Below are positions 11,121 to 20,950 of a DNA stretch of 64,000 nucleotides, in pieces (the first letter of the stretch is position 1; each line of letters starts with the position of its first letter). The translations under genes and the position numbers were made by a program. Below the pieces are notes generated by a model that worked only from the letters and a program-made list of their open reading frames with translations, searched no databases and was not told where the DNA came from. Origin of the DNA: Alopecurus myosuroides (taxonomy: Eukaryota > Streptophyta > Magnoliopsida > Poales > Poaceae); assembly GCA_028641055.1 (NCBI GenBank), contig CM054060.1:317739344-317803343 (forward strand). The letters are read 5' to 3'.

Positions 11121-12043
11121 TGTCGTGGTGGTGTCACGGCAGATGCCATAGGATGGCTAAAGATGTGGGAACGATGGACGCTGGAGGTGTCCGGGGAGGG
11201 ATCACGCGACGAGTAGCCGCGTGAGGTAAAATCCACACAACACAAACAACACGATGTACCCAGGTTCAGGGCCCTCGTGAGGAGGTAAAACCCCTACTCC
11301 TGCCTTTCTCTCTGTATTACGATGTCTCTCCGAGTAGCCACAGTACAAATGATATCGCTACCGAGTAGCCTCTCTCTCTTCTCCGAGTAGATCTAGGTCA
11401 AGAACTTAGGGTTTCTAGGGTTCACTATGAGCCTGGGTGTACGTATGGGAGCCTGGAATGAGATCGTGCCTCGCGCAGGAGGCGGCGGGGCACCTTATAT
11501 ACACGGTGCCCAGCCGGATACGTCCAAATCTAAACAAGTGTCGACATAGTGTGCACATCGTCCTTTCTCCGAGTACCCGCTGACAGCTTTGGTTCCCAAC
11601 CTTGGCTGCTTCTGTAAAGTCGTTGGGCAAAACTAGGGGACAGACTGGTATCACTGTACCTAGGCACAGAGTAGGCCCCCCTTATCCTGCCACGGCCTGC
11701 TTCCATGCTGTCACTGTCAGGCAGGCCGTCCCCACGTGAACAGTAGTTCGAATGCTGCCAAGTACGGACCCAGGATACGCGGGATCCTGTGTCAGAACGG
11801 CTCCTTTGACTTTCTGGCCCGAGTAGGTTCCCGCCAACGGTTCCCGCCAATTGTACTCGGGCCAAACCTTCTACTCGTCAGGGTAGAACTTGATTGATAT
11901 CTCCTTCTGGTCATCTTGAGGTGAGGCCGAGTAGCAGTCGACCGGGTAGCGAGTACCTGGTAGTCGGCTACTCAACCAAACCTCTCTTCTGTAAGCGGCC
12001 TTTACCACCTGTCTTTACCCTACTCGGGGGTAACCCCCCGACA
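11121..12043 (-). repeat. Left arm: complete LTR in minus orientation
   Basis: Read on the minus strand it begins TGTCGGGGGGTTACC at 12043 and ends CCACCACGACA at 11121: a complete 923-bp LTR with TGTCG/CGACA short inverted ends. Immediately upstream (12058-12044 on the minus strand) lies AGCTTCGGGGACTGC, which looks like a polypurine-tract stub. That would make this the 3' LTR of its parent element. Confidence 0.75.
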
Positions 12044-12058
12044 GCAGTCCCCGAAGCT

Positions 12059-12973
12059 GGTTACCCCCGAGTAGGGTAAAGACAGGTGGTAAAGGCCGCT
12101 TACAGAAGAGAGGTTTGGTCGAGTAGCCGACTACCAGGTACTCGCTACCCGGTCGACTGCTACTCGGCCTCACCTCAAGATGACCAGAAGGAGATATCAA
12201 TCAAGTTCTACCCTGACGAGTAGAAGGTTTGGCCCGAGTACAATTGGCGGGAACCGTTGGCGGGAACCTACTCGGGCCAGAAAGTCAAAGGAGCCGTTCT
12301 GACACAGGATCCCGCGTATCCTGGGTCCGTACTTGGCAGCATTCGAACTACTGTTCACGTGGGGACGGCCTGCCTGACAGTGACAGCATGGAAGCAGGCC
12401 GTGGCAGGATAAGGGGGGCCTACTCTGTGCCTAGGTACAGTGATACCAGTCTGTCCCCTAGTTTTGCCCAACGACTTTACAGAAGCAGCCAAGGTTGGGA
12501 ACCAAAGCTGTCAGCGGGTACTCGGAGAAAGGACGATGTGCACACTATGTCGACACTTGTTTAGATTTGGACGTATCCGGCTGGGCACCGTGTATATAAG
12601 GTGCCCCGCCGCCTCCTGCGCGAGGCACGATCTCATTCCAGGCTCCCATACGTACACCCAGGCTCATAGTGAACCCTAGAAACCCTAAGTTCTTGACCTA
12701 GCTCTACTCGGAGAAGAGAGAGAGGCTACTCGGTAGCGATATCATTTGTACTGTGGCTACTCGGAGAGACATCGTAATACAGAGAGAAAGGCAGGAGTAG
12801 GGGTTTTACCTCCTCACGAGGGCCCTGAACCTGGGTACATCGTGTTGTTTGTGTTGTGTGGATTTTACCTCACGCGGCTACTCGTCGCGTGATCCCTCCC
12901 CGGACACCTCCAGCGTCCATCGTCCCCACATCTTTAGCCATCCCATGGCATCTGCCGTGACACCACCACGACA
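12059..12973 (+). repeat. Right arm: 5'-truncated LTR in plus orientation
   Basis: Begins at GGTTACCCCC, lacking the first roughly 8 bases of the LTR, and ends ...CCACCACGACA at 12973. It contains a TATATAAGG box and nine exact copies of CGAGTAG or its complement. The sequence mirrors the left arm almost exactly. Confidence 0.75.
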
Positions 12974-13415
12974 CGGCGGCCTCGGATGTTTCTCGGGGGG
13001 AAAATGGTATATCTTTAAGGTTGATGTATCCGGGGGAATAAATAAGAGAAATTGCGATTGTGGTGGGCGCCCGAGCGGCCCACACCACCCCCAGGTGCGG
13101 CCAGGGGCGCGCCGCCCTATGGTGTGGCCCCCCTCCGTGCCTCTTCGGGACTTCGTGGAACCTTCGGGGTTTCTAAGACTTCCGGGCTTTGAATTTTCCA
13201 ATTCCGAGAATATCTTCAGAACAACTTTTCTGAAACTAAACAGCAGAAAACAGGGAACTGGCTCTGTGGCATCTTGTCAATAGGTTAGTTTCGGAAATCG
13301 ATAAAATGAGATAAAGTGTATATCAAACAAGTAAGAAATGACATGAAAACAACATGGAACATCATATATTAATGATACGTTTATGACGTGACAATGTCCA
13401 GTAGAGAGGATCTAA

Positions 13416-13692
13416 TGGGTTTCCAACAAATATTGAGTGATTTTTATATCAGATTCAACTGTAGTATATTTCTTTATATATTTTTTGGGGAGGGGGGCTC
13501 AAACTCGTCCAAATGGAGGTCTGCAGCTATCGACACATAATGGAACAAGGAAGAAGGGGGCACGAGACAGGGGAGGGGCAGAGAGTCGGTTGGGATTGGT
13601 GTGTGTGTAGTCCTTTGTAATCCAGGCCTGTGGTTTCATAATCTGGCATATCAGAGGTTGTCCAAACTGACCGTTTCCAAATTTGAGTGGGG
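13416..13692. other. Unassigned sequence between Harbinger and Athila-like element
   Basis: AT-rich then mixed sequence with a TTTTTTGGGGAGGGGGG run near 13480. No gene or repeat boundary was recognised until the CACTC target duplication at 13693-13697. Confidence 0.4.
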
Positions 13693-13697
13693 CACTC

Positions 13698-14182
13698 TGA
13701 GATGTTCAAAACGTATCTCCTTTTCCGAACACTTTTCTTATGGTTTGCCTCTAAACTTGTGAGTTTTGGATACAACTAACATGGACTAACGCTGTTTTCA
13801 GCAGAATTACTTTAGTGTCTTGTTTTTGTGCAGAAAAATCAACTTTCGGGAAAATGCCCAGAAAACATCCCGAAGCCTTAAACACCCGAAGGCCCCCGGA
13901 GCCAGAAGGAGACCGGGAGAGGGGCCAAGAGGGGGCCACACCACCCCTGGGCACCCCCCTTGGTCGCGCTGACTGGTGGTGTGGGACCCCTAGGCACCCC
14001 CTCGGCCTCCCCTTTCGACTACATAACCTCTTCAACCCTAAAACAACTGGGGGTTCGTCATATTCCACAGAAACACAACAGAGAGGCCGCCACCTCAAAA
14101 CTTAAATCGGGGATCAGAAGTTCCTATTCTGGCACCCTGCCGGGACGCGGATTCGAAGGAGATCATCGCCATCGACACTGCT
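13698..14182 (+). repeat. LTR-A of Athila-like element, 5' part
   Basis: Begins TGAGATGTTCAAAACGTATC, the homologue of TGATACGTCCAAAACGTATC in LTR-B. It is cut at 14182 by the chromovirus and resumes at 30737 after the duplicated CTGCT. The two pieces sum to 1391 bp, the same length as LTR-B. Confidence 0.88.
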
Positions 14183-17100
14183 TGTCACATCCCTGTTTTT
14201 AAGCACTTGTATAATAGTATTTTAGCATGTCTCTTAAGACCTTTGTAATGAAATTAAGTGGACAACATGTTGTGTACTGATGTTTATCTATGCAATATTA
14301 GTGGTGTGTTTCTTTTCACTCACTTGAGGAGTTTTTCTCCTAAGAAACACATTGCTTTATTATTGTTTTCCCATGTTTTCCACTAAGGTTCTTATGAGAT
14401 TATTTTTTTTCAAGACTTGAGGTGACCTTTGTTTCAACTTGAAAATGTGTTATTAATGTTTAGGAATCATCTTGAACTTGAAATAAAATTAATTGGAAAA
14501 GATTCCATTAGCTTTTCCAATATAATTTTTGCCCTGAAAAACAGCCAAGTAGCTGTTTTCAACCCTTGTTTTCCACCACAAGGATTATCCAATTAGGGAT
14601 TTTCTTTGATCAAAACTACTCTATGATATGAGTACAACAAAACTACACTCTTGGAAAAACCTACAAAGAAAATTAACACACAATGCCAAGATGGTTTTTG
14701 AGTCATCTTGATAAGACAGAAAATTGAGCATTTTAAAAACAGAGAATGTACCTACTTTGCCATTTATTTTCAGAGCCATAAACCCATCATTTTTCAAATC
14801 AAATGGTTGGATCTGAAACTTGGATAGTTGTTCTTTGTTGAGCATTTCAGATCACTCATTTTAGAGCTGGTTTGCTTGGTGAAAACAAACCCAACTTTTG
14901 CTATCTCTGTCTGTTTTTCCAGCACTTAGAAAAATTCAGAAAACTGTCTAACTGAATTTTTCTGACAGAACAGTGAATACACTTTTGGACTTAATGTTTT
15001 TAGCTTTTGTGCACTGATCCAAGCCTTGCCACTTTGCCAATTCGAAAACAATGTTATTAAGCTTCTAGATGGTGACATTGGATCCCATGTTGGCTGACCA
15101 GGATGAGAGAAACATGAGGTGGCATTTGACTATTATGTGATGTCATTAGAGTGGTTGAAATAGTGTGATTCTTTCCCTTTTACCCATACCTTGGCCCTTG
15201 CTGTGGCCTAGCTCATCTAAATGTACTTGCTTGACCCCTAGGAGCCAATTGGAACCGTGGCCATCTGTGGAGAACCCCCAAGGGGCAAGGGCATGCCCAT
15301 GCCATGCCAACCCGAGCACCTCCCCCTTTGACTCGTGGCTACAAAGCAATCCAGGCCAAGCCCTCTCGCCAGCACACTCCACTCATCCCTCCCACTCACC
15401 CCATCGAGCATCGCTTGCTCGTTCGCTCTGTGCGAGCGAGGCGAGCCGCGCCCATTTTCGGACCCGAACGGATCGAGCTCGAGGTGGCGCCGCGATCACC
15501 GCACCTCCCGCCCTCCTTTCACCTCCATTGCGACCCCCTAGCTCGTGCCTACCTCCCTGACACCCTCTTGCCCTCGATCGCTTGCAGATTCATCGCCGTC
15601 GTCCTCGGAGCCGCCGCGGGACGCCGTCGAGCCGCCGCAGCGCACACCCGTCGCCACCGCCCGAGACCGCGCCACGGCATCGCCCAAGCCACCCTCCTTC
15701 GACCCCGCACCGTCCCTTTGCTTCTCGCGAGCCCTAGGTGAGCAAATCCCCGTGCCCGTGAGGTGTTCGTCCGCGGTTAGGAGGGAGAGAGAGAGAGGAG
15801 TGACGCGGGGAGGAAGAAAGGGCAGGGACCGTCGATCTGCGAATCGACGGCCCCCTTTGAACCGTGCGTTTCGCGCGCGCGCGCGTGCTCGCGGGCTGCG
15901 CCCCGCGTTAACTGGGCCGCGCGCTGCGGGATCTGGCCCGTTGGGCAGTTTCGGTTAAAAACGATTATACTTTTTTTCTCTCTGGCAGATTAACTAGATC
16001 CTAGCTTTAGGCTTAGAAAAGGTAGCATATTAATTTATTTTACCTTGCTAATTTTTGTACCACTAGCCTTACAAAATTGCAACCATATCCCACTGGCAGA
16101 AACTTGTTTTGAGTTTTTATGATTTTTCTAAAAATCATATGCCAGACAGTACCCTAAAAATTGAAATGAATAGAACTTCAAAAATACAAAACATTTTTGA
16201 GCAAACTCAACTGTTTTGGAAAGCCCTTTCCAATACCTATCAGTAGAATTTTAGTTTGCATCAAGGTGAGTTACCATTTGGAAATGCCATCCATTTTGGT
16301 AAAACATCAGTGGGCTATTCCATGATTTTTAGAGGGAGTTTGGGATATTATTTTTGAGTGAGGCAAGTTGGAGAAGCTTTGTAGTGATAAGGACTATCAC
16401 ATCCTAGAAGGATTTGCTTTTTAGAGCAACAGAAAAAATTAGAGAGACAGAACAAGTTTTGGCTATTTTCTGCCTAAATTTTAATTCTAGATCTTGCCTC
16501 ATATGTTACTTTTGTGAGTTGCAAATGATGTGATCTTGCTTGTTATGTTGTTTTCCATTGTGGTTATGATGTATACAAGTTGTATGAGCATGTTAGAATA
16601 AATGGTTTGAATGGTAGCATTTTAGAACTAGTTTTCCATGCTTATGTCTTGCTATTGGCTAGATTTTTATGTATATTTTGAGTAGATATTTAAATAAATC
16701 TTTAGGCTAGTTGCTAGATTGTTTTTCATGGAACCAGTACCACTTAGGTACTGTTAATTAGTTTATAGCACCTCTGAATGCTTGGTGCTTGTGGTTGAAA
16801 TAGGTTAAAATAGAAATGCTTAAGGACTAGATTTCACACTAGAATGTTCATGTTTGTTTTGTGTCTTGTTTTCCACTAGGGAAAAATATGACTCTTTGGT
16901 ATTGAAACCAGAGGATGAAAAGTACTTGTGGCAATCTTTCATTAGGGTTTTCACCTCTGGTAGATTTCCTATTAAATAGCACAAAAGCATGAGTAGCACT
17001 TGAGTGACTAGAAATAAATCTCCTCACATGTGTAGCTTTTTAAGCATATCTATCCTTGTTTCCTAGCTATGTTTTTATGTTATTTTTGTGAGATCCAGTA

Positions 17101-19381
17101 GCATATATGGTACTGGTTAGAGGTGTATTTTTGCCTCTGAAAATCTTGCACACTTGTGCATAGCATTAGCTAGTATAGTCTAAACTAGTCTAGTAGTTTC
17201 CTAAATTTTCTACTAGTATGAGTAGGAATTTTTGGGTGTTTGTTTGTTGTTTTTAGCACTTTTATAAAAGTGACCAGAGGCTTATTAACCCCTTGGTGAG
17301 CATATTTACTAGTGGAACACCCACTGGTATGTTTGCCTCATAGTGGAAAATAGGTTGACTTGTTGTCATGAGCTTATTTTCACTACTTGAGTAATTTAGC
17401 AAATTATGTGTGCTAGCCATAGGATTTGTTGTGGGGATTTTTAGGCATCAAAATGTGTTTTATGGGACACCCTACTGTCCAGTAGCATGTGCTATATCCC
17501 ACTGGTCCACAGTGTTCTTAACTAAGAATCATTGTTTTGGCCACACATAAGCACTAGGAAAAAGCAGATTTTCCAACCATAGTTTTTATGCCAATTTTTC
17601 TTTAGGGAAAAATTGAGAACTATGGGTGGTACTTTTTGATTGCTTGCTGTATGTATTGCTTGTAGCATTGCTTGCCTTGCTTGGTTCTGAAAGTGTGTCT
17701 TTATTTCTTTTTACGACGTTAGAAAACGAGGAGGAAGGACTTGCTGAAGAAGGGTATTGCAACTCCTGTTACTTTCAGGATCAGGACCATCACTTGTACC
17801 AAGGCAAGCCATCCTAATGCTTGCTGTATAACTACTTAACATTATCTATCATGCATGCTTTTCACTTCTGAAGTTTTTACAAAACTATACCTTCAAAACT
17901 ATTTTTGTGTGAATCCTATTACTACTATTAATACTACTAGTATAAGGACTCATAATCATAGTCAACTTGGTATTACCAAGCCCTTAGACACTAAATGGTA
18001 TATAAATACCATACACCTACTTAAAACTTGAGTTCTTAAATGAACTAAATAAAATGTGTTTTTGTAAACAAATGCCTTATTGAAGGAAAACCCGGAGAAA
18101 GGGTGAGACCCTGTCTGCCGGAAGGATTGTTATGATGGGAAATTTTTATGAGAAATGTTTACAAAAGACACATAACCTAGTCTTCGCTGGACAACCATTA
18201 TCGTACTGCCACTTTACCCCAATATGGGTAGGGGCTTGATTAAAAACTTGTTAGGGTTAGTATATGTGCTATCTCAAAGGCTATAGGGGATTGGATCCTC
18301 CGAACCGAAATGTCGCTAGGAGTGAGTATACGGGACATCTAAAGTGTGGGATTAATTTTCCCTCCGGATGCAGCAGTTGGGTCTCCTGTTTGAGCGGTGT
18401 GTGACATGGCTTGCCAGGGAGGGAAACCCCAATTGAAGAGATAGTCATGTACTAGCTTGTACAGAGTGGATAGTCAAGACCAGTTATCTGATGTTCTCAT
18501 AGGTTGGGAACAGTCCATGGTTGTTTCATGGCAGACTCTGGATCTGGTGGAAATGTGTACACCTCTGCAGAGTAAAACTATTTCGAGATAGCCGCGTCCT
18601 CGGATATGGACGGTTGAATGGCCATGTAGCTAGTATTGTGTCAACTTTTCAAAAGAGGTTTTGAAGGAAGGCTTTTGTACCTGAGAGGTACTATGGAGGA
18701 ATGACTTGGTATCTGCGAGATACCAATGAGAAAGAAACTACTACTAAAAGTTTCTGAAAAGAAAAACTTTCTTTTCCAAAAGTATTATAAAACCTCCAAG
18801 ATATGTGATATCTGCGAGAGCAAAACTACATTATTTGAAATGATTTTGTTTACAAAGGAGTGAACTTGGAGAATCAACCATGGCAAGTCTTTTATCTGTC
18901 ATGGGTAGCTGAACCATATGTATGGCCTACCCACTCCACCAAATAAGCATGTATGCATTATTGTAAGCTAATAAAGGATGTCTTGTTGAGTACATTCAAA
19001 TGTACTCATTTGGTTTCGCCCCTGGTATCTACTTATCAGACTACGAGGAGCCACCTCAGGAGGAGTACTATGAGGAGGAGTTCTACGCTGATGGCCCTGC
19101 GAGTTAGGATCGTCTCCCAGTCAGCAGCCTGTAGGATGAGGCGTGACTCGGGTTCTACTACGCTATGCTTATCGTCTTCCGCTGTGTTTACTTTGAATGT
19201 CTGTCCTGCGTGACAGTTATCAAGAACTTGGTCATGTGACCATTTATGTAAGACTCTATATTCGTGTAATGGATGATGTATTCTGTATGCCAACTACGTA
19301 TGTTGTTCACGACTGGTTCTTCTGGGATCGTGAATGAATGCATATGAGGGGTTCTGGACCTACCGGTCTGGGGCCTCTACA
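14183..19381 (+). repeat. 5' LTR of the chromovirus
   Basis: Starts TGTCACATCCCTG, ends GGGGCCTCTACA, 5199 bp. It is AT-rich except for a GC-rich island at about 15250-15955 that looks like a promoter and leader region, with (GA)n, CpG-rich sequence and a GCGCGCGCGCGCG run. A strong 5' splice-site match CTAG|GTGAGC lies at 15738. The short open frames in the island are duplicated in the 3' LTR and I do not call them genes. Confidence 0.93.
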
Positions 19382-19385
19382 AAGT

Positions 19386-19399
19386 TGGTATCAGAGCCA
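19386..19399 (+). other. Primer-binding site (tRNA-iMet) of the chromovirus
   Basis: TGGTATCAGAGCCA is complementary to the last 14 bases of plant initiator tRNA-Met. It lies 4 bases after the LTR end at 19381, the standard position for priming minus-strand synthesis. Confidence 0.93.
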
Positions 19400-19619
19400 T
19401 CCTGACTCTAGGAGACCTTAGTTAGCATGGACGTTAGTGTATACTCCGATAATCTAAGTTACTAATACAAAGAAAATTGGATATGACTAAGTATAAAACT
19501 ATTCCCTATATCCCACCACCTCTCTGGGTTAGACTCTACTTGCATTAAAGTTATTTCTTGCATGAACCTAAAACTTTGCACACTTGTATCTAACTTAAGC
19601 TACTTAAAATTTTGTGTAG

Positions 19620-20576
19620 ATGGACGTGGACATCACCGTGGCTTTTCAGTTGGGACGTCCACGTGGCGAGTCTTTCCTTTTCGAGGAGAGGCTAGTATCT
19701 ATGGCTACTGTGTTGGGACGGCCACTTCCGGAGCTGCGAGGAGGACTAGTTGTCGGGGCACCTCTGGAGGGAGACTGGTACGCGGAGGTCACTATCCGCG
19801 CACCTCTGGCTAGCCCGACAGTGGAGGCCTACGTGTACCGTGCTGTTGATCGTTCTTGGAACGAGGCGGCAGTGCGCGTGATACAGGAGTCAGTAGCACG
19901 TCTGGCACACATCGGGGAGTATATGTTCATCGGTTCCCGGTTCGAGCTGATTGGGAGACGTGATGAGGATGGCATACCACTTCCTGTTGAGCCAGACTTT
20001 ACCACTGTTGGTCCACACTTGGACGAGATGGAGATTCTGTTACACCGCACTCAGACCAGGCTAGACGACCAGCGTCTTGACACCCTCCACGGCATATTGG
20101 TGCACCAGACACTGATAGCCGAGACTGACGAGCTGAGGGCTGAGCTTCACGACAGCCAGGAGGAGAGTGGAGCTCTGGCTCAGCAGTTGTCCGAGTCGAG
20201 GGAGCAGTTGGAGGCTACTACCGCGAGGCACCGTGCCTTACGGAGGCAGCTGAGAGCCACCCGCCTTGGCCGTGCACGCCTCACCACTAGACTGACGGCC
20301 CTGGAGGGGGCTAACGCCGTTCTGCGCGGCAGGCTTCAGATAGCTCGTGATGACATAGCCACGAGAGACGCTGCCGTAGAGGAGCTGGAGGAGGAGGCCG
20401 CAGAGCTCCACAGGGAGATTGAGGATCTTCTGCCTGTTGAGGATGTTCCCTCCGACTTAGAGGGGATGGATATGAGCGAGGCTAGCGAGCAGGATGATGA
20501 TGACCTGTTTGACGAGGAGGAGGAGGACCCTGAGGAGCGTATCTTCGACGTTGGGGACAGCGACGACTCTGTGTAG
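19620..20576 (+). CDS. Accessory ORF of chromovirus, coiled-coil acidic protein
   Basis: An intact 318-codon frame between the PBS and gag. Residues about 1-125 form a compact globular-looking part (LVVGAPLEGDWYAEVTIR, then SWNEAAVRVIQESVARL and FIGSRFELIGRRDEDG). Residues about 130-265 are rich in Leu, Glu, Arg and Gln with heptad-like spacing, predicting a long coiled coil. The last 45 residues are strongly acidic. There is no zinc knuckle, protease or signal peptide. I do not recognise a named family. Extra ORFs occur in some plant Gypsy elements, but their role is generally unknown. The ATGG start directly follows a splice-acceptor-like TTTTGTGTAG. A role in assembly, RNA binding or nuclear transport would be guesswork. 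Confidence 0.85.
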   Translation: MDVDITVAFQLGRPRGESFLFEERLVSMATVLGRPLPELRGGLVVGAPLEGDWYAEVTIRAPLASPTVEAYVYRAVDRSWNEAAVRVIQESVARLAHIGEYMFIGSRFELIGRRDEDGIPLPVEPDFTTVGPHLDEMEILLHRTQTRLDDQRLDTLHGILVHQTLIAETDELRAELHDSQEESGALAQQLSESREQLEATTARHRALRRQLRATRLGRARLTTRLTALEGANAVLRGRLQIARDDIATRDAAVEELEEEAAELHREIEDLLPVEDVPSDLEGMDMSEASEQDDDDLFDEEEEDPEERIFDVGDSDDSV

Positions 20577-20858
20577 TCGCTGCCTTCTCACCCTTAGCAC
20601 ATGGTGCTGGTCTAGATACTAGTTAGGTATGCTAGATCGTTTTGCTAGATAGTTTGCTAGTAGTAGCCTTGCGATAACCCCACCAATCGCACCCCCTGTA
20701 GCTCGATGAAGCCTTCCTTGTATGATATGGCTTGTGATGTGTGTGTGTAATGTAAGGAACTCTGTTTAATTATGGTGATGAATGAAATGTTTGGCTTGGT
20801 TTTCTGTTGATTGTCACTACTTTGCGTTCATTTCATTCAAGTTTGCGACTGCCCCGCT

Positions 20859-20928
20859 CTTGTTTTTGAAACATATCGCTAGTATTCCTTTTGTTTAAGT
20901 ATTAAGGTACTGGGTTTTCAAAAACAAG
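20859..20928. repeat. Inverted repeat just upstream of gag
   Basis: CTTGTTTTTGAAA (20859-20871) is perfectly complementary to TTTCAAAAACAAG (20916-20928). This gives a 13-bp stem with a 44-nt loop, ending 22 bp before the first gag ATG. Confidence 0.75.
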
Positions 20929-20950
20929 AATTTATTTCTTAGACTTACAC

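Larger units (their letters stand above)
11121..12973. mobile_element. Palindromic dimer of two inverted LTRs
   Basis: An almost perfect inverted repeat centred near 12047 with 915-bp arms (11121-12035 and 12059-12973). I counted four mismatches by eye. The termini are TGTCG...CGACA and the element is flanked by a perfect 5-bp duplication CGGCG (11116-11120 and 12974-12978). Related LTRs lacking this insertion read GACGGCGGC there, confirming the empty site. Each arm reads outward as an LTR: U3, a TATATAAGG box (about 12591 in the right arm), leader, then the ACCACCACGACA 3' end. Both outer ends are therefore U5 ends of a Gypsy LTR. Confidence 0.88.
9958..13393 (-). mobile_element. Sabrina-type solo LTR, interrupted
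   Basis: On the minus strand an LTR starts TGTCACGTCATAAACGTATC at 13393 and ends ACCATCA at 9958. GTGTC lies on the left (9953-9957) and ATGTC on the right (13394-13398), a 5-bp target duplication with one mismatch. After removal of the nested palindrome and its duplicated bases, the LTR is about 1578 bp. No internal region, PBS or PPT is present, so it is a solo LTR from intra-element recombination. It sits inside the right end of the Harbinger element. Confidence 0.85.
7721..13412 (+). mobile_element. PIF/Harbinger element, interrupted, ORF1 only
   Basis: The left terminal repeat GAGCATCTCTAGGAGACACC starts at 7721 after TAA. The right end at 13412 reads, in inverse complement, GATCCTCTCTACTGGACACC (15 of 20 identical once the interrupting LTR is removed) and is followed by TAA at 13413-13415. 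A 3-bp TAA/TTA duplication and GAGCATCTC ends are Harbinger hallmarks. Without the nested insertion the element is about 2.25 kb and carries only the Myb-like ORF1, with no transposase, so it is a non-autonomous derivative. A solo LTR entered 14 bp from its right end. Confidence 0.85.

Noticed and set aside
11415..12679. Identical mirror-image open frames such as 111-codon and 79-codon pairs
   Set aside because: They are a consequence of the palindrome. The frames overlap an LTR promoter region and show no protein features.
15165..15958. Long overlapping open frames in the GC-rich island of the chromovirus LTR (repeated at 26515-27308)
   Set aside because: Low-complexity Pro/Arg/Ser-rich translations in several frames at once, duplicated only because the LTR is duplicated. 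No domain or start context supports a protein.
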